The notes under the pieces were generated by a model. The model saw only the letters and a program-made list of their open reading frames with translations, did no database searches and had not been told where the DNA came from. A stretch of 64,000 nucleotides of DNA from the NCBI GenBank assembly GCA_947502355.1, contig CANMZP010000008.1:91799-155798 (forward strand). The letters run 5' to 3'. Numbering within the stretch: position 1 is the first letter of the stretch; each line of letters opens with the position of its first letter. The stretch comes from an uncultured Thalassotalea sp. (lineage in GTDB: Bacteria; Pseudomonadota; Gammaproteobacteria; Enterobacterales; Alteromonadaceae). The position numbers were made by a program, and so were the translations under genes. Positions 27,703 to 36,646 of the stretch are shown here, one piece after another.

Positions 27703-28683
27703 ATGCAATATAGACGGATGGGCCAAACCGGTCTGCAATTAAGTGAGTTTGGCTTTGGCTCTTGGGTCAATTTTGGTAAAACCGTTGATACACATTTGGC
27801 AAAAAACTTAATGGCTGCCGCTTTCGATGCGGGCATTAACTTTTACGATAATGCCGAAGGATACGAAGGTGGCGAGTCTGAAAAAGTGATGGGGCAGGCC
27901 ATCAAAGATTTGGGCTGGAGTCGAGACGCGTTTGTGGTCACTTCAAAAGTGTTTTGGGGCGGAGATAAGCCCACCCAACGAGGCTTGTCACGTAAACATG
28001 TTTTTGATGCTTGCCACGCAGCGTTAAGACGTTTGCAAGTAGATTACCTTGATGTGTATTACTGTCATCGCCCTGATGTGGATACACCCATAAGTGAAAC
28101 CGTAGAAGCGATGACCGATCTTGTTCGCCAAGGAAAGGTGATGTATTGGGGAACCAGTGAATGGAATGCTCAGCAAATTACCGAAGCAAAAGGTGTGGCA
28201 CAAGCCCGTAATTTAGTGGCTCCCGTTGTTGAACAGCCCGAATACAACATGCTTAGACGCAGCAAAGTTGAGGGCGAATTTGCGCCGCTTTATGCACAAG
28301 GGCTAGGCCTTACCACCTTTTCTCCGTTAGCTTCAGGACTGCTTACCGGGAAATACCTTAATGGCATTCCAACGGGCAGTCGCTTTAGCCTCGAAGATTA
28401 CCAATGGTTAAAAGACATTTTATTAGATAACCATACGGATATGGATAAAATCCAAAGGCTAGTTTATTTGGCAGACGATGTCGGCATGCCGTTACATCAT
28501 ATGGCATTAAACTGGCTTTTAACCAATAGCCATGTTTCGTCGGTGATCCTTGGGGTAAGTAACCTAGAACAATTAAATGATAACCTGAAAGCGTTGGAAA
28601 ACCGTAAGTCAATCACCGCAGAAGTGCTAAAGAACATTGAAACGGTTTTACAAAATAAGCCCGATGGGCCAATGCGTTTTTAA
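27703..28683 (+). CDS. Aldo/keto reductase (potassium-channel beta-like family)
   Basis: This ~326-residue NADPH-dependent carbonyl reductase has the family tetrad: Asp and Tyr in 'FYDNAEGYEGG', Lys in 'VTSKVFWGG' and His in 'YYCHRPD'. 'WGTSEWNAQQI' and 'LLTGKY' fit the AKR6/voltage-gated K-channel beta-like group (YghZ-like). I take ATG 27703 ('MQYRRMGQTG') with GAGG upstream; an earlier in-frame start at 27679 adds eight residues. The substrate is unknown; it stands alone between terminators. Confidence 0.9.
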   Translation: MQYRRMGQTGLQLSEFGFGSWVNFGKTVDTHLAKNLMAAAFDAGINFYDNAEGYEGGESEKVMGQAIKDLGWSRDAFVVTSKVFWGGDKPTQRGLSRKHVFDACHAALRRLQVDYLDVYYCHRPDVDTPISETVEAMTDLVRQGKVMYWGTSEWNAQQITEAKGVAQARNLVAPVVEQPEYNMLRRSKVEGEFAPLYAQGLGLTTFSPLASGLLTGKYLNGIPTGSRFSLEDYQWLKDILLDNHTDMDKIQRLVYLADDVGMPLHHMALNWLLTNSHVSSVILGVSNLEQLNDNLKALENRKSITAEVLKNIETVLQNKPDGPMRF

Positions 28684-28704
28684 TGAGTCCTGCACTTCCA
28701 TATT

Positions 28705-28733
28705 AAAAGGCGATTAAATAATGATCGCCTTTT
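28705..28733 (+). terminator. Terminator after the aldo/keto reductase gene
   Basis: A 10-bp stem AAAAGGCGAT/ATCGCCTTTT (28705-28714 with 28724-28733) has a 9-base loop; the T-run is part of the stem. Confidence 0.75.
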
Positions 28734-28846
28734 GCATAGACAAACACTTTAAATACAGTTTCACTTATATATCCGTCTTTACGCACTATACGTTCATATA
28801 GTAGGGTTGTTGTTTATAATTTTTCGACCTTATTTATGGAGTGCTG

Positions 28847-29545
28847 ATGACTGATAAGCCGTTTAGCAGTGTAATGTTGTTGCTCTTCGCTTTTGCAGCG
28901 CTACTGATTGCACCGGAAAGTCTGGCGCATGGCGTAGATGACTCAACCCGTAATTTTTTACAAAATAATCGTGGCGTGCAAATAGCACCATTTATGTACA
29001 TTGGTGCCAAACATATGATCACCGGTTATGATCATTTGTTATTTCTTGTTGGCGTATTGTTTTTCTTACAGCGCCCGAAAGATGTTTTGCTGTATGTCAC
29101 CATGTTCACAATTGGTCACAGTGTTACCTTGTTAAGCGGGGTGTTAGCCAATATTCAAATGAATGCCTACCTAATCGATGCAATCATTGGTTTTTCGGTT
29201 GTTTATAAAGGCTTTGATAACCTAGGTGGTTTTAAAAAGCTTTTCGGGAAACAGCCTAACCCCAAACTTGCCGTGTTAATTTTTGGGTTATTTCATGGCT
29301 TTGGCCTAGCGACTAAGATTCAGGAGTTCGCTTTACCGGATGAAGGTTTAGCCTTTAATTTGTTGGCATTTAATGTTGGGGTTGAATTAGGTCAGTTTTT
29401 AGCGTTGATGGCGATTTTAATTCTAATTAATTTCTGGCGTCAATTTCCAAGCTTTAACCGTATGGCAACCACCACCAATACGGCATTAATGAGTGCTGGC
29501 TTTATGTTAATTGGCCTGCAACTAACAGGCTATTACCTAGCCTAA
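28847..29545 (+). CDS. HupE/UreJ-type membrane protein
   Basis: The ~232-residue protein has an N-terminal signal-like helix, a short His-containing periplasmic part, then about six transmembrane helices. 'MITGYDHLLFLVGVLFFL' and 'FTIGHSVTLLSGVL' with conserved Asp/His pairs match the HupE/UreJ family; some members transport nickel or cobalt. 'LFGLFHGFGLATKI' is also typical. ATG 28847 with GGAG upstream is used. A small membrane-anchored protein follows 33 bases later and is probably a partner. Confidence 0.82.
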   Translation: MTDKPFSSVMLLLFAFAALLIAPESLAHGVDDSTRNFLQNNRGVQIAPFMYIGAKHMITGYDHLLFLVGVLFFLQRPKDVLLYVTMFTIGHSVTLLSGVLANIQMNAYLIDAIIGFSVVYKGFDNLGGFKKLFGKQPNPKLAVLIFGLFHGFGLATKIQEFALPDEGLAFNLLAFNVGVELGQFLALMAILILINFWRQFPSFNRMATTTNTALMSAGFMLIGLQLTGYYLA

Positions 29546-29578
29546 CGCACTTATTCGTATTATTTTATAGGAAAGACA

Positions 29579-30112
29579 ATGACTTCACATAAACAACCAT
29601 TTTCTCTGGTTAAAGCCAGCTTTTTATCATTTATTATTGCAATGATAGTGCTTGTTTTATTTATTCTTCCCGCGGAATACGATATTGACGTAACCGGTGC
29701 AGGCAAAGCCTTAGGGTTAACCGCATTTACGCAAGCACAGGCAGCGCCAGTGGTAGGCGAAGAGCCACAAACCACAAGTACCGATGATGAGCAAAAAGAT
29801 ATGGTGCAATTGACCGTCCCTAAAGGTCGAGGCATCGAATACAAGTTATATATGGACCAATTCGAACAGGTAACTTATGACTGGGAAGTGAGCTCTGATC
29901 AACTTTATGTTGACCTACACGGTGAGCCCAAAGGTGATACAACAGGCTATTTCAAAAGCTATACAATTGCTACTGTCGATAAGATGAATGGCAGTTTTGT
30001 TGCGCCTTTCGATGGTGTTCATGGTTGGTACTGGCGCAATAAAACCGATAAAGATATTGTGGTGACGTTAAAATTTGAAGGTCAGTACAAAATCAAAGGG
30101 TTAATTCAATAA
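29579..30112 (+). CDS. Membrane-anchored periplasmic protein, partner of the HupE-like protein
   Basis: This 177-residue protein has one N-terminal helix ('ASFLSFIIAMIVLVLFILP') and a periplasmic domain with 'KGRGIEYKLYMDQFEQVTYDW' and 'FDGVHGWYWRN'. I recall such 'transmembrane anchor' proteins next to HupE-like genes in Alteromonadales, but no function. Histidine and aromatic residues near the end might help ligand or metal binding. It is probably co-transcribed with the upstream gene; a terminator follows. Confidence 0.7.
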   Translation: MTSHKQPFSLVKASFLSFIIAMIVLVLFILPAEYDIDVTGAGKALGLTAFTQAQAAPVVGEEPQTTSTDDEQKDMVQLTVPKGRGIEYKLYMDQFEQVTYDWEVSSDQLYVDLHGEPKGDTTGYFKSYTIATVDKMNGSFVAPFDGVHGWYWRNKTDKDIVVTLKFEGQYKIKGLIQ

Positions 30113-30139
30113 TTCCACTTGAATGTAATTGAACCTCAT

Positions 30140-30182
30140 AAAAGCGCAATGATGAGCTAAAACGTACTCATTGCGCTTTTTT
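30140..30182 (+). terminator. Terminator after the HupE pair
   Basis: A 13-bp stem AAAAGCGCAATGA/TCATTGCGCTTTT (30140-30152 with 30168-30180) is followed by TT. It faces the convergent minus-strand gene and may serve both. Confidence 0.8.
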
Positions 30183-30210
30183 AATGTCGGATCTAACCTC
30201 TTTTAAAGCG

Positions 30211-30954
30211 TTATTTTTTGCTATCGATGGACTGCTTAAATGTGTTTTTGGTTGCTTTGTTGGCTCTGCCATACCAGTATTTCAACATTTTTAGGACTTC
30301 AGCCTGATCTTGCTCAATCGTTTTTATTGGCACATTAACACCCATAGTTAACTGCTCCGAGTGAGTATTGATTGCCTTGGTTGATGATTTAAGCGGCGCA
30401 ACGGATTCGCTTTGTTTTACGGCCACTGTTTCTTGTGCTGGCGCTGAGTAGGTTAAGCCAAATAGTGGTACGGAAGCGAGTTTATTTTGGCCATTATATT
30501 GACGTATCTCGTGTTGATAGTCTCGACCTATTTGCAAGCCTGTTTTGGTTAATGTATCGAGTTTAATTGAAACGGGCTGATTGGCCTCATCTGTCACGCT
30601 TAACTGTGGGGTTTTATTAAACGCTTTTGCCGCTCTTGCCGATGATACTTGCGGTAATTGTAGTAAGTAATTCTGTTGTTTGGCGTCAAAGGTCACCACC
30701 ATAGCCTCGGAAACGAATTGAATGCGTTCTCCGCGTTGGCTATAGGTGGAGAAAAATTTAAAAACGATTTGTTGTACGCCCATGTTAATCGCTATAGGAG
30801 ATTTTTCTGTGGTTTTTTGGCCGTTAATGGTTAGTAATTCAACATTATCTGGCATGTGTAACTTGGCGGATGCAAATGCTGTTGATACGAAAAGAAGTGA
30901 GCTTAAAAACACGCATAAAGTCGGTTTTGCTAACCGCATAAAAAGATAGTACAT
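30211..30954 (-). CDS. DUF2057-family periplasmic protein
   Basis: This 247-residue exported protein has a signal peptide ending near 'STAFA'. 'SAKLHMPDNVELLTINGQK' and 'GVQQIVFKFFSTYSQRGERIQF' are typical of DUF2057 (YccT-like) proteins; the E. coli member has been linked to curli control, but that role need not hold here. The C-terminal part ('EVLKMLKYWYGRANKATKNTFKQ') is helical. ATG 30954 has GAGG just upstream. Function is unknown. Confidence 0.78.
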   Translation of the reverse strand: MYYLFMRLAKPTLCVFLSSLLFVSTAFASAKLHMPDNVELLTINGQKTTEKSPIAINMGVQQIVFKFFSTYSQRGERIQFVSEAMVVTFDAKQQNYLLQLPQVSSARAAKAFNKTPQLSVTDEANQPVSIKLDTLTKTGLQIGRDYQHEIRQYNGQNKLASVPLFGLTYSAPAQETVAVKQSESVAPLKSSTKAINTHSEQLTMGVNVPIKTIEQDQAEVLKMLKYWYGRANKATKNTFKQSIDSKK

Positions 30955-31191
30955 AGAGCCTCAGTGAAAATTTTATATAAAATGAGTATAGCCAATAAAG
31001 CTTGATATTTGATGGTTAATAATTGTTTTTATTAGAATTATTTGAGTTAACTCTGTGTTGTTTAATCAATAGGGCTTGATCTATATTGGTTTATCGAAAA
31101 ATAGATTACACAAATTTACAATTATCTATATAATGGCCGCCGTTAGGCGCGGAGTTTCACCCCCCATTTTATTTTAACGTTGTGTTAAGTT

Positions 31192-32721
31192 TTGAATATA
31201 ATTCTAAGAAAAACAGAGCAAACCCTCCTGAAAGCTATCACTGCGGTTACTTTCTTTATCGTCTTTTCCTTGTCTATTTCCATTGTGCTTTTTGATTTTA
31301 TCACCGAAGAGCAAGATGAAATTGAGCAATTATTGGTTTTTGTCGACCGAATTTTTTCACAAAGTGAACTTGTTGCCAAAAACATTCGTGCTCAACAGTT
31401 GAATGTGTGTAATGAAGCGCACATTCAAGCGATGCAAAAAGAAGTGCTTGGCAAGTTATACATTGAAGATTTAGTGTTCAAAGATGGGCAGAATCACTAT
31501 TGCAGCGCCAGTCAATCGTTTAATAAATCCGAGTCATATATACAAGTTAAAAAGCAGCATATTAACGTTGATAAAATCGATGATGGCAGCATTATTGAAT
31601 CGAATGCCAATAGTTTTGCAATACGCTATGGAGCCTATTCGGTTATTTATCCGGTTGATTTTGCCGATGTGTTTCTTATTGAGCCAAGGCGTCATGAAAC
31701 CCTTACCTTACAATCAACACCGCAAGGTAGCGTAGGCCATGTCGTAAAGCATTTTAACATTGAAGGTCTAGACAACAGCCCGGATGTACACGAGCGAAGC
31801 TTGCATATAAAAAGTTGCTCGGAACAATTTAATTTTTGTGTCGCTTTTTTGTTTACCGCGAAAGAAATTTTATTGGAGCTGTTCTGGGTAATTATTGCGA
31901 TAACACTGCTTTCTTTGTGTTGTGCGTATGTTGCTTATCGCCTTCTTAAACAACAACTGCTAATAAAGAGAACAGTAAAAGCCCGAGTGAAACAGGGGCT
32001 TGCTGTGCAGGGCTTTTACCCCGTTTTTCAATCCATAGTCGACGTTAAAACACAGCAAATTATTGGCTGTGAAATATTAGCTCGATTCTCGGATGAGTAT
32101 GGGCAGCTGACACCAGACGAATTTATTCCTGTTGTCAGTGAGTTGGGCGAGAGTTGGCGATTTACACAACAAATACTCAACCAATCGGTTGTTTTGTTAA
32201 ATGAACAACCCATGCTAAAAAGCGGCTTTCGGGTAAGTTTTAATGTGTATGCTGAAGATGTTGCCAACAATAACATTGCAGGTCTTGCTCGCGTATTATC
32301 TAGGGCTATTGCTGATTTCATTTGGGTGATGGAAATTACCGAAGATAAGTTTTTAGAACAAGGTAAAGCTCAACAAAATCTTAAGCAATTATCTACAAGT
32401 AATATTCAGGTCGCTATAGACGATTTTGGCACGGGTTATTCGAACTTACAGCACCTTAAATTACTGTACTGTCATTACTTGAAAATAGACCGCAGCTTTG
32501 TGCTTGATATTGAAGAGCAAACGGTACGTTCATCGTTGCTTGAATCGATTGTTAATATTGCCCAGAAGGCAAACTTGCAGATAGTGGCGGAAGGCATTGA
32601 AGAGCCACAACAATTGGCGGCTTTGCAGAAACTACAGGTACAATATGCCCAAGGTTGGTTATTTTCCAAGCCATTAGCAATGGCTGATTTTGCGCGTTTA
32701 ATGGCAACATCTGCCAAATAA
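31192..32721 (+). CDS. CSS-motif c-di-GMP phosphodiesterase (PdeC/PdeB type)
   Basis: The 509-residue membrane protein has TM1 (~14-36), a periplasmic CSS-type domain (Cys in 'LNVCNEAH' and 'HYCSAS', the latter a changed CSS motif), TM2 (~225-245), and an EAL domain (~260-505). The EAL residues are present: 'EILARFSDEYG', 'FNVYAED', 'EITEDKF', 'DDFGTGYSN', 'LKIDRSF', 'VAEGIEE'. In relatives the periplasmic cysteines sense the thiol state through the Dsb system. The first codon appears to be TTG with a weak ribosome-binding site. There is a TATAAT at about 31130. Confidence 0.87.
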   Translation: MNIILRKTEQTLLKAITAVTFFIVFSLSISIVLFDFITEEQDEIEQLLVFVDRIFSQSELVAKNIRAQQLNVCNEAHIQAMQKEVLGKLYIEDLVFKDGQNHYCSASQSFNKSESYIQVKKQHINVDKIDDGSIIESNANSFAIRYGAYSVIYPVDFADVFLIEPRRHETLTLQSTPQGSVGHVVKHFNIEGLDNSPDVHERSLHIKSCSEQFNFCVAFLFTAKEILLELFWVIIAITLLSLCCAYVAYRLLKQQLLIKRTVKARVKQGLAVQGFYPVFQSIVDVKTQQIIGCEILARFSDEYGQLTPDEFIPVVSELGESWRFTQQILNQSVVLLNEQPMLKSGFRVSFNVYAEDVANNNIAGLARVLSRAIADFIWVMEITEDKFLEQGKAQQNLKQLSTSNIQVAIDDFGTGYSNLQHLKLLYCHYLKIDRSFVLDIEEQTVRSSLLESIVNIAQKANLQIVAEGIEEPQQLAALQKLQVQYAQGWLFSKPLAMADFARLMATSAK

Positions 32722-32776
32722 ACTCGCTTATTGCTATCATTTAACTTTTACACTCTCATTTATTTACAGGTGAAAT

Positions 32777-33199
32777 ATGCGCTTTTTATCACGTCGTCTG
32801 GTTATGCCCAGTGATCTTAATTACGGAAACTCATTATTTGGTGGCCGCGTACTGGAGTGGATAGATGAAGAGGCGGCGATCTTTGCTATTTGCCAGGTAG
32901 AGTCCAATAGTCTGGTTACCAAACATATTGGCGAAATCAATTTTGAATCTCCGGCTTTAAAGGGTGATATTGTTGAGTTTGGTTTGTCGGTAAAGCATGT
33001 TGGCAGAACCTCTATTTCTCTTACGTGTTTGGTGCGCAATAAGGCAACTAAGAAGACCATTTGTTTGGCTGATGATATTGTTTTTGTGACGGTTGACCCT
33101 GAAACTCGTGAACCCGTAGCACACGGTAAAACCCGAGAATCCTTAGTTGAACAAACAAAAGAAGAGTTGCGTTCGTTAAATCTTCAGAGTGTTGATTAA
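32777..33199 (+). CDS. Acyl-CoA thioesterase (hotdog fold, YciA-like)
   Basis: The 140-residue protein has the hotdog pattern of YciA/BFIT-type thioesterases: 'VMPSDLNYGNSLFGGRVLEWIDEEAA' with the catalytic aspartate/asparagine region, and 'GDIVEFGLSVKHVGRTSISLTCLV'. These cytosolic enzymes hydrolyse acyl-CoA. AGGTGA is 5 bases before the start. It is a single gene between an EAL gene and a convergent methyltransferase gene; the exact chain-length preference is not visible. Confidence 0.85.
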   Translation: MRFLSRRLVMPSDLNYGNSLFGGRVLEWIDEEAAIFAICQVESNSLVTKHIGEINFESPALKGDIVEFGLSVKHVGRTSISLTCLVRNKATKKTICLADDIVFVTVDPETREPVAHGKTRESLVEQTKEELRSLNLQSVD

Positions 33200-33230
33200 C
33201 ACCAATTAGTGGATTTGCTACTATCTTTAA

Positions 33231-33977
33231 CTACATGTTAAAGAGTGATTTTAAAGGGGCGTAGGCCGACAGGCTATCTTGTGCCTCTTTTTTTGTTTGC
33301 GGATGCTGGCTATGCAGCATTCGCTGATAATGATTCAGGGTCTTTTTTAGGTAGGCTTTATGCACTGGGTCTGTTTTATCCCACATGCTTGTTCCTGTAG
33401 GTGTTATGGCTGTTTTTTCATGTGAGGCGACATGAATTATCTCGTAGTAACGCTTGTTTTCGCAGATGATTTTCTCGTTCACTAACCCCAAGTTATGGCT
33501 GGATAATGCCCTTCGAACCTTATAGTTATGATGGACAGGGCACAACAAAAACTCGAGATCAAGACTCGGGTACTGTTGCACAATGCTTTCTACAAATTCA
33601 ATCAGTAAATCACCGCCAACCCCAGCTATAATAATCAACTGCTTATCGATGTTTTGCAGCGGGATTTTACGTGCATCTAGGCTATGGGTTTGCCATCGGT
33701 TATGCCCAGATTTGTCCAGATAATGTTGCTTTAAATGTTGGTCTACTTCATTAATCAGCTCTGGGACTATATCGACAAAATGGACGTTCTCGCAGCTTGT
33801 TGAGTCCAACAGTTGAAAACCTAAAAGGCCATGATCACAACAACAATCCCAAATGTGTGTGTAGGGCTTATTTATCATAGCCAACAAGGCTTTTAGACGA
33901 ATACCGATACGCATGGTTTTAATGCTTTTGATGTTTGGCAAAGCGGTTATTACACCACTTGAGTTGTTGCTCTGCAT
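33231..33977 (-). CDS. TrmK-like tRNA (adenine-N1) methyltransferase
   Basis: Similar to TrmK/COG2384 Rossmann methyltransferases that modify A22 of tRNA. 'RLKALLAMINKPYTHIWDCCCDHGLLGFQLL' includes the AdoMet motif I, and 'IIAGVGGDLLIEFVE' the family GxGG segment. The start is unclear: ATG 33977 has GGAG 8 bases upstream but lies inside the upstream rlmF gene (59-base overlap); ATG 33914 ('MRIGIRLKALL') matches the usual family start better. I give the longer form. It is cotranscribed with the 23S methyltransferase gene. Confidence 0.78.
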   Translation of the reverse strand: MQSNNSSGVITALPNIKSIKTMRIGIRLKALLAMINKPYTHIWDCCCDHGLLGFQLLDSTSCENVHFVDIVPELINEVDQHLKQHYLDKSGHNRWQTHSLDARKIPLQNIDKQLIIIAGVGGDLLIEFVESIVQQYPSLDLEFLLCPVHHNYKVRRALSSHNLGLVNEKIICENKRYYEIIHVASHEKTAITPTGTSMWDKTDPVHKAYLKKTLNHYQRMLHSQHPQTKKEAQDSLSAYAPLKSLFNM

Positions 33978-34911
33978 TGAAAAAGCTCCATGCCAAAAAG
34001 CGGGTTATTTTGTTGCCTTGATGCATTTTTACCACTTGCACTTGCTCGGCATTTACCTTTTTTAAGGCAAACTTTAAGGCTTTTAGGTTGTCCTTTTTAG
34101 AGACTAAACAACTAAACCAAAGGACTTGCGATTTAAAGCGACGGCTTTCTTTTATCATATTGCTAACAAAGCGCAACTCGCCACCTTTGCACCACAATTC
34201 GGCTTTTTGACCGCCAAAGTTTAACCTAACCGCCTCTTTTAACTTAACCGCCTCTTTGCTCTTAGCTGAGTTTTGTGAATTGCCTGTTTTGTTTAGGTTT
34301 TGCCATTTTTGCAGACTGCCTTGTTGCCCTTGCTCTAATGATTCATGAAATGGCGGGTTACACACCGTTAAATCAAAGCATTCACCGGTTTTGATGATGT
34401 CGGTGAAAGTATGGTTGGCATTTGGTTGTAAACGACAATCAATTGCCTCCCTCAACCCTGTATTTTTATCAAGGATTTGTGTGGCATTCTTAATGGACTG
34501 TGGGTCGATATCGCTCGCAACAAACTGCCACTGATAACTTCGATTGCCTAAAATGGGGTAAATGCAACTCGCACCTGTCCCTACATCCAACACTTTTACT
34601 TTATTTCCCGGCGCGGGTTTATTACCGTAGGATTGCTTTAATATATCGGCAAGGTAGTGCAAGTAGTCGACTCTTCCTGGAATAGGTGGGCATAAGAAGC
34701 CTTCAGGGATATCCCAAAAATCGATGCCATAGAATTGTTTTAATAACGCCAAGTTAAGTTGTTTAACGGCGTTGTTATTGGCATAGTCAATGCTCTCATT
34801 ACCATCTTTTTTATTTACAAGGTAAGGTTTTAATGCTGGGTTAGCCGTGCATAAGGCGTTAAAATCATAGCCGCTATTGTGCTTGTTTCTTGGATGAAAT
34901 TGTTTTTGCAT
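33919..34911 (-). CDS. rlmF: 23S rRNA (adenine-N6) methyltransferase RlmF
   Basis: RlmF methylates A1618 of 23S rRNA. The 330-residue protein starts with 'HPRNKHNSGYDFNALC', has AdoMet motif I 'VLDVGTGASCIYPIL' and the N6-adenine motif 'NPPFHES', all family hallmarks. Between the motif and the C-terminal half there is an insert with a near-duplicated 'KEAVKLKEAVRLNF', caused by a small DNA duplication (~34202-34255). The end overlaps the TrmK-like gene. Confidence 0.93.
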   Translation of the reverse strand: MQKQFHPRNKHNSGYDFNALCTANPALKPYLVNKKDGNESIDYANNNAVKQLNLALLKQFYGIDFWDIPEGFLCPPIPGRVDYLHYLADILKQSYGNKPAPGNKVKVLDVGTGASCIYPILGNRSYQWQFVASDIDPQSIKNATQILDKNTGLREAIDCRLQPNANHTFTDIIKTGECFDLTVCNPPFHESLEQGQQGSLQKWQNLNKTGNSQNSAKSKEAVKLKEAVRLNFGGQKAELWCKGGELRFVSNMIKESRRFKSQVLWFSCLVSKKDNLKALKFALKKVNAEQVQVVKMHQGNKITRFLAWSFFNAEQQLKWCNNRFAKHQKH

Positions 34912-34923
34912 AGGGCTTAAATG

Positions 34924-35397
34924 TTATGGTTTTTGGCCAGCACGGTATGTGCCATCCGCTAAAAATTGCACCACTTCTTTGCGTTTTTTGGCCACCAGAA
35001 ATGCGCCATCGGCTATCATCATAAAATTCTTCCAAGTACGTTTAAAAACGGCCCAGTTTGTTTCTATAACCAAATCGCGACTTAAACAAAAATACACCAC
35101 GGTGTTTTCTTGCCAATCAAGGTGCGACAAAATAGCTTCGGGCAGTTGTGGTTCATCACTGTCCCAAATTTCTTCCCAACGCGCGGTTTCAAGCCAAGTG
35201 CTGTCTTGCTCTACCCAGTCTTTCTCGGTAAAAAAATCTGGATGATCGACACTGTTGCTGATTGCAGCAGACCAAAGGGTGATTGAACGCTGCTTGTTCA
35301 TTGGCTTTATTGCACTAAGGTCTTTTTCGCTTATTGGCAAGTCTTGGCGACGAAATACCCAAGCATGTTTTAACTCTTCAATGGCAATGTAGTTCAT
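34924..35397 (-). CDS. DUF2947-like conserved protein
   Basis: A 157-residue soluble protein rich in tryptophan ('WDSDEPQLPEAILSHLDWQENTVVYFCLSRDLVIETNWAVFKRTWKNF'). It resembles DUF2947 proteins found in Vibrio and Shewanella relatives; function is unknown. It is 12 bases upstream of rlmF on the same strand, so it is probably in the same transcript. No signal peptide or membrane segment is visible. Confidence 0.72.
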   Translation of the reverse strand: MNYIAIEELKHAWVFRRQDLPISEKDLSAIKPMNKQRSITLWSAAISNSVDHPDFFTEKDWVEQDSTWLETARWEEIWDSDEPQLPEAILSHLDWQENTVVYFCLSRDLVIETNWAVFKRTWKNFMMIADGAFLVAKKRKEVVQFLADGTYRAGQKP

Positions 35398-35573
35398 GTG
35401 ATTTCTGTTATCTTTTAAGGTAATACCTGCAATTGTAGCATTGAATGAGCGGACAAAATATTGGCAAACTTAATATTGAAGCGATTTTTATCCACTATAA
35501 TTGCGTTATGCCTTTTTTAATCTTGAATAATACTTTAATGTGTTGAAGTTATTCATCTTTTTTAAAAATAATA

Positions 35574-36497
35574 ATGAGTAAGTTTATGACTGAACAAGCC
35601 ACTGAAAATGCAAGCAATACCACGGTTACCGATTCTGGGTTTAACCCAACCGATTTAATTCAGGATGAAATCAATCACCTGAATAAATTTTATGACATCG
35701 TTATAGAGTTTTTTACCAATTACAGTTTCCAGCTAATTGGTGCCTTTATTATCTTTTTACTCGGTTATTATGTTGCCGGAAAAGTGGCAGGCGGTGTACT
35801 GCGTCTTTGTGAGCGTAACAGCCTAGATGTTACCTTGAGTAAATTTATCGCCAATGCCTCCAAAATGCTTATTGTGGTCATGATCACCATCATTGCATTA
35901 GGTAAGTTAGGGATAAGTTTAACCCCATTTGTCGCCGCTATTGGTGCATTGTCTTTAGGTGTTGGTTTAGCCGTGCAAGGCTTGCTGTCTAACTATGCGG
36001 CCGGTTTTAACATCATCATTATTCGCCCATTTGTGGTTGGTGATACCATTTCGGTGCAAGGGGTAAGTGGTGTGGTTAAAGAGGTCTTACTCGCCTATAC
36101 CATCCTTGAGAATGAAGATGGCGTGCAAATTACCATACCCAATAAATTAATCGTTGGTGAAGTACTGCATAACTCTCATGAAGATTCGCTGTTAGAGTTG
36201 AGTGTGGGGATTTCTTATGATCACAACCCTGTTGACGTGGTTAAGTTATTAAAACCGGTAATTTGTTCTATGGAGATTGTGAGTGAGCAAAAACAGCCGC
36301 AAATTGGTATTGATGAATTTGCCGATAGTGCAATCAATATTGGCATTCGTATTTGGACGCCTACGGTTAGCTTTTATGCCTCAAAATATCAGGCTTATGA
36401 GTTAATTTATAAGACCCTAGACCAAGCAAACATCCATATTCCATTTCCACAACGAGATGTACATATTATTTCTGAACCAGAAAAGAAAGCCAGTTGA
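35574..36497 (+). CDS. mscS: Small-conductance mechanosensitive channel, MscS family
   Basis: This 307-residue channel opens under membrane tension to release solutes. It has three N-terminal helices; the pore helix 'GALSLGVGLAVQGLLSNYAAGFNIII' is the Gly/Ala-rich TM3 of MscS. The cytoplasmic beta domain 'IRPFVVGDTISVQGVSGVVKEV' and 'IPNKLIVGEVLHN' follow. The length is close to E. coli MscS (286). The start is either ATG 35574 or ATG 35586; neither has a clear ribosome-binding site. Confidence 0.92.
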   Translation: MSKFMTEQATENASNTTVTDSGFNPTDLIQDEINHLNKFYDIVIEFFTNYSFQLIGAFIIFLLGYYVAGKVAGGVLRLCERNSLDVTLSKFIANASKMLIVVMITIIALGKLGISLTPFVAAIGALSLGVGLAVQGLLSNYAAGFNIIIIRPFVVGDTISVQGVSGVVKEVLLAYTILENEDGVQITIPNKLIVGEVLHNSHEDSLLELSVGISYDHNPVDVVKLLKPVICSMEIVSEQKQPQIGIDEFADSAINIGIRIWTPTVSFYASKYQAYELIYKTLDQANIHIPFPQRDVHIISEPEKKAS

Positions 36498-36570
36498 GCT
36501 TAGGCTAGTGCCACGCTTACATTAACAAGCGTTTACATTAACTCGAGCTTAGGTTGGTGTAGCGCTTGGC
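36495..36570. repeat. Imperfect 25-base direct repeats after mscS
   Basis: GAGCTTAGGCTAGTGCC starting at 36497 is echoed by GAGCTTAGGTTGGTGTA starting at 36544, each followed by a CGCTT-like end. TTACATTAAC also appears twice between them. No hairpin terminator shape is evident. Confidence 0.45.
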
Positions 36571-36646
36571 TAGGTATTGATTTTAAGCATAGTTTCAGCG
36601 GGTTTTGTGGTATAAAATATGACGACTTAAGATTAAGGGATAAGAT

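Noticed and set aside
31130..31191. c-di-GMP riboswitch in the leader of the CSS-EAL gene
   Set aside because: The leader is short and lacks the conserved GEMM sequence elements.
33914..33977. Frameshifted fusion of rlmF and the TrmK-like gene
   Set aside because: Both proteins are complete with their own motifs; the overlap is best explained by alternative start choice.
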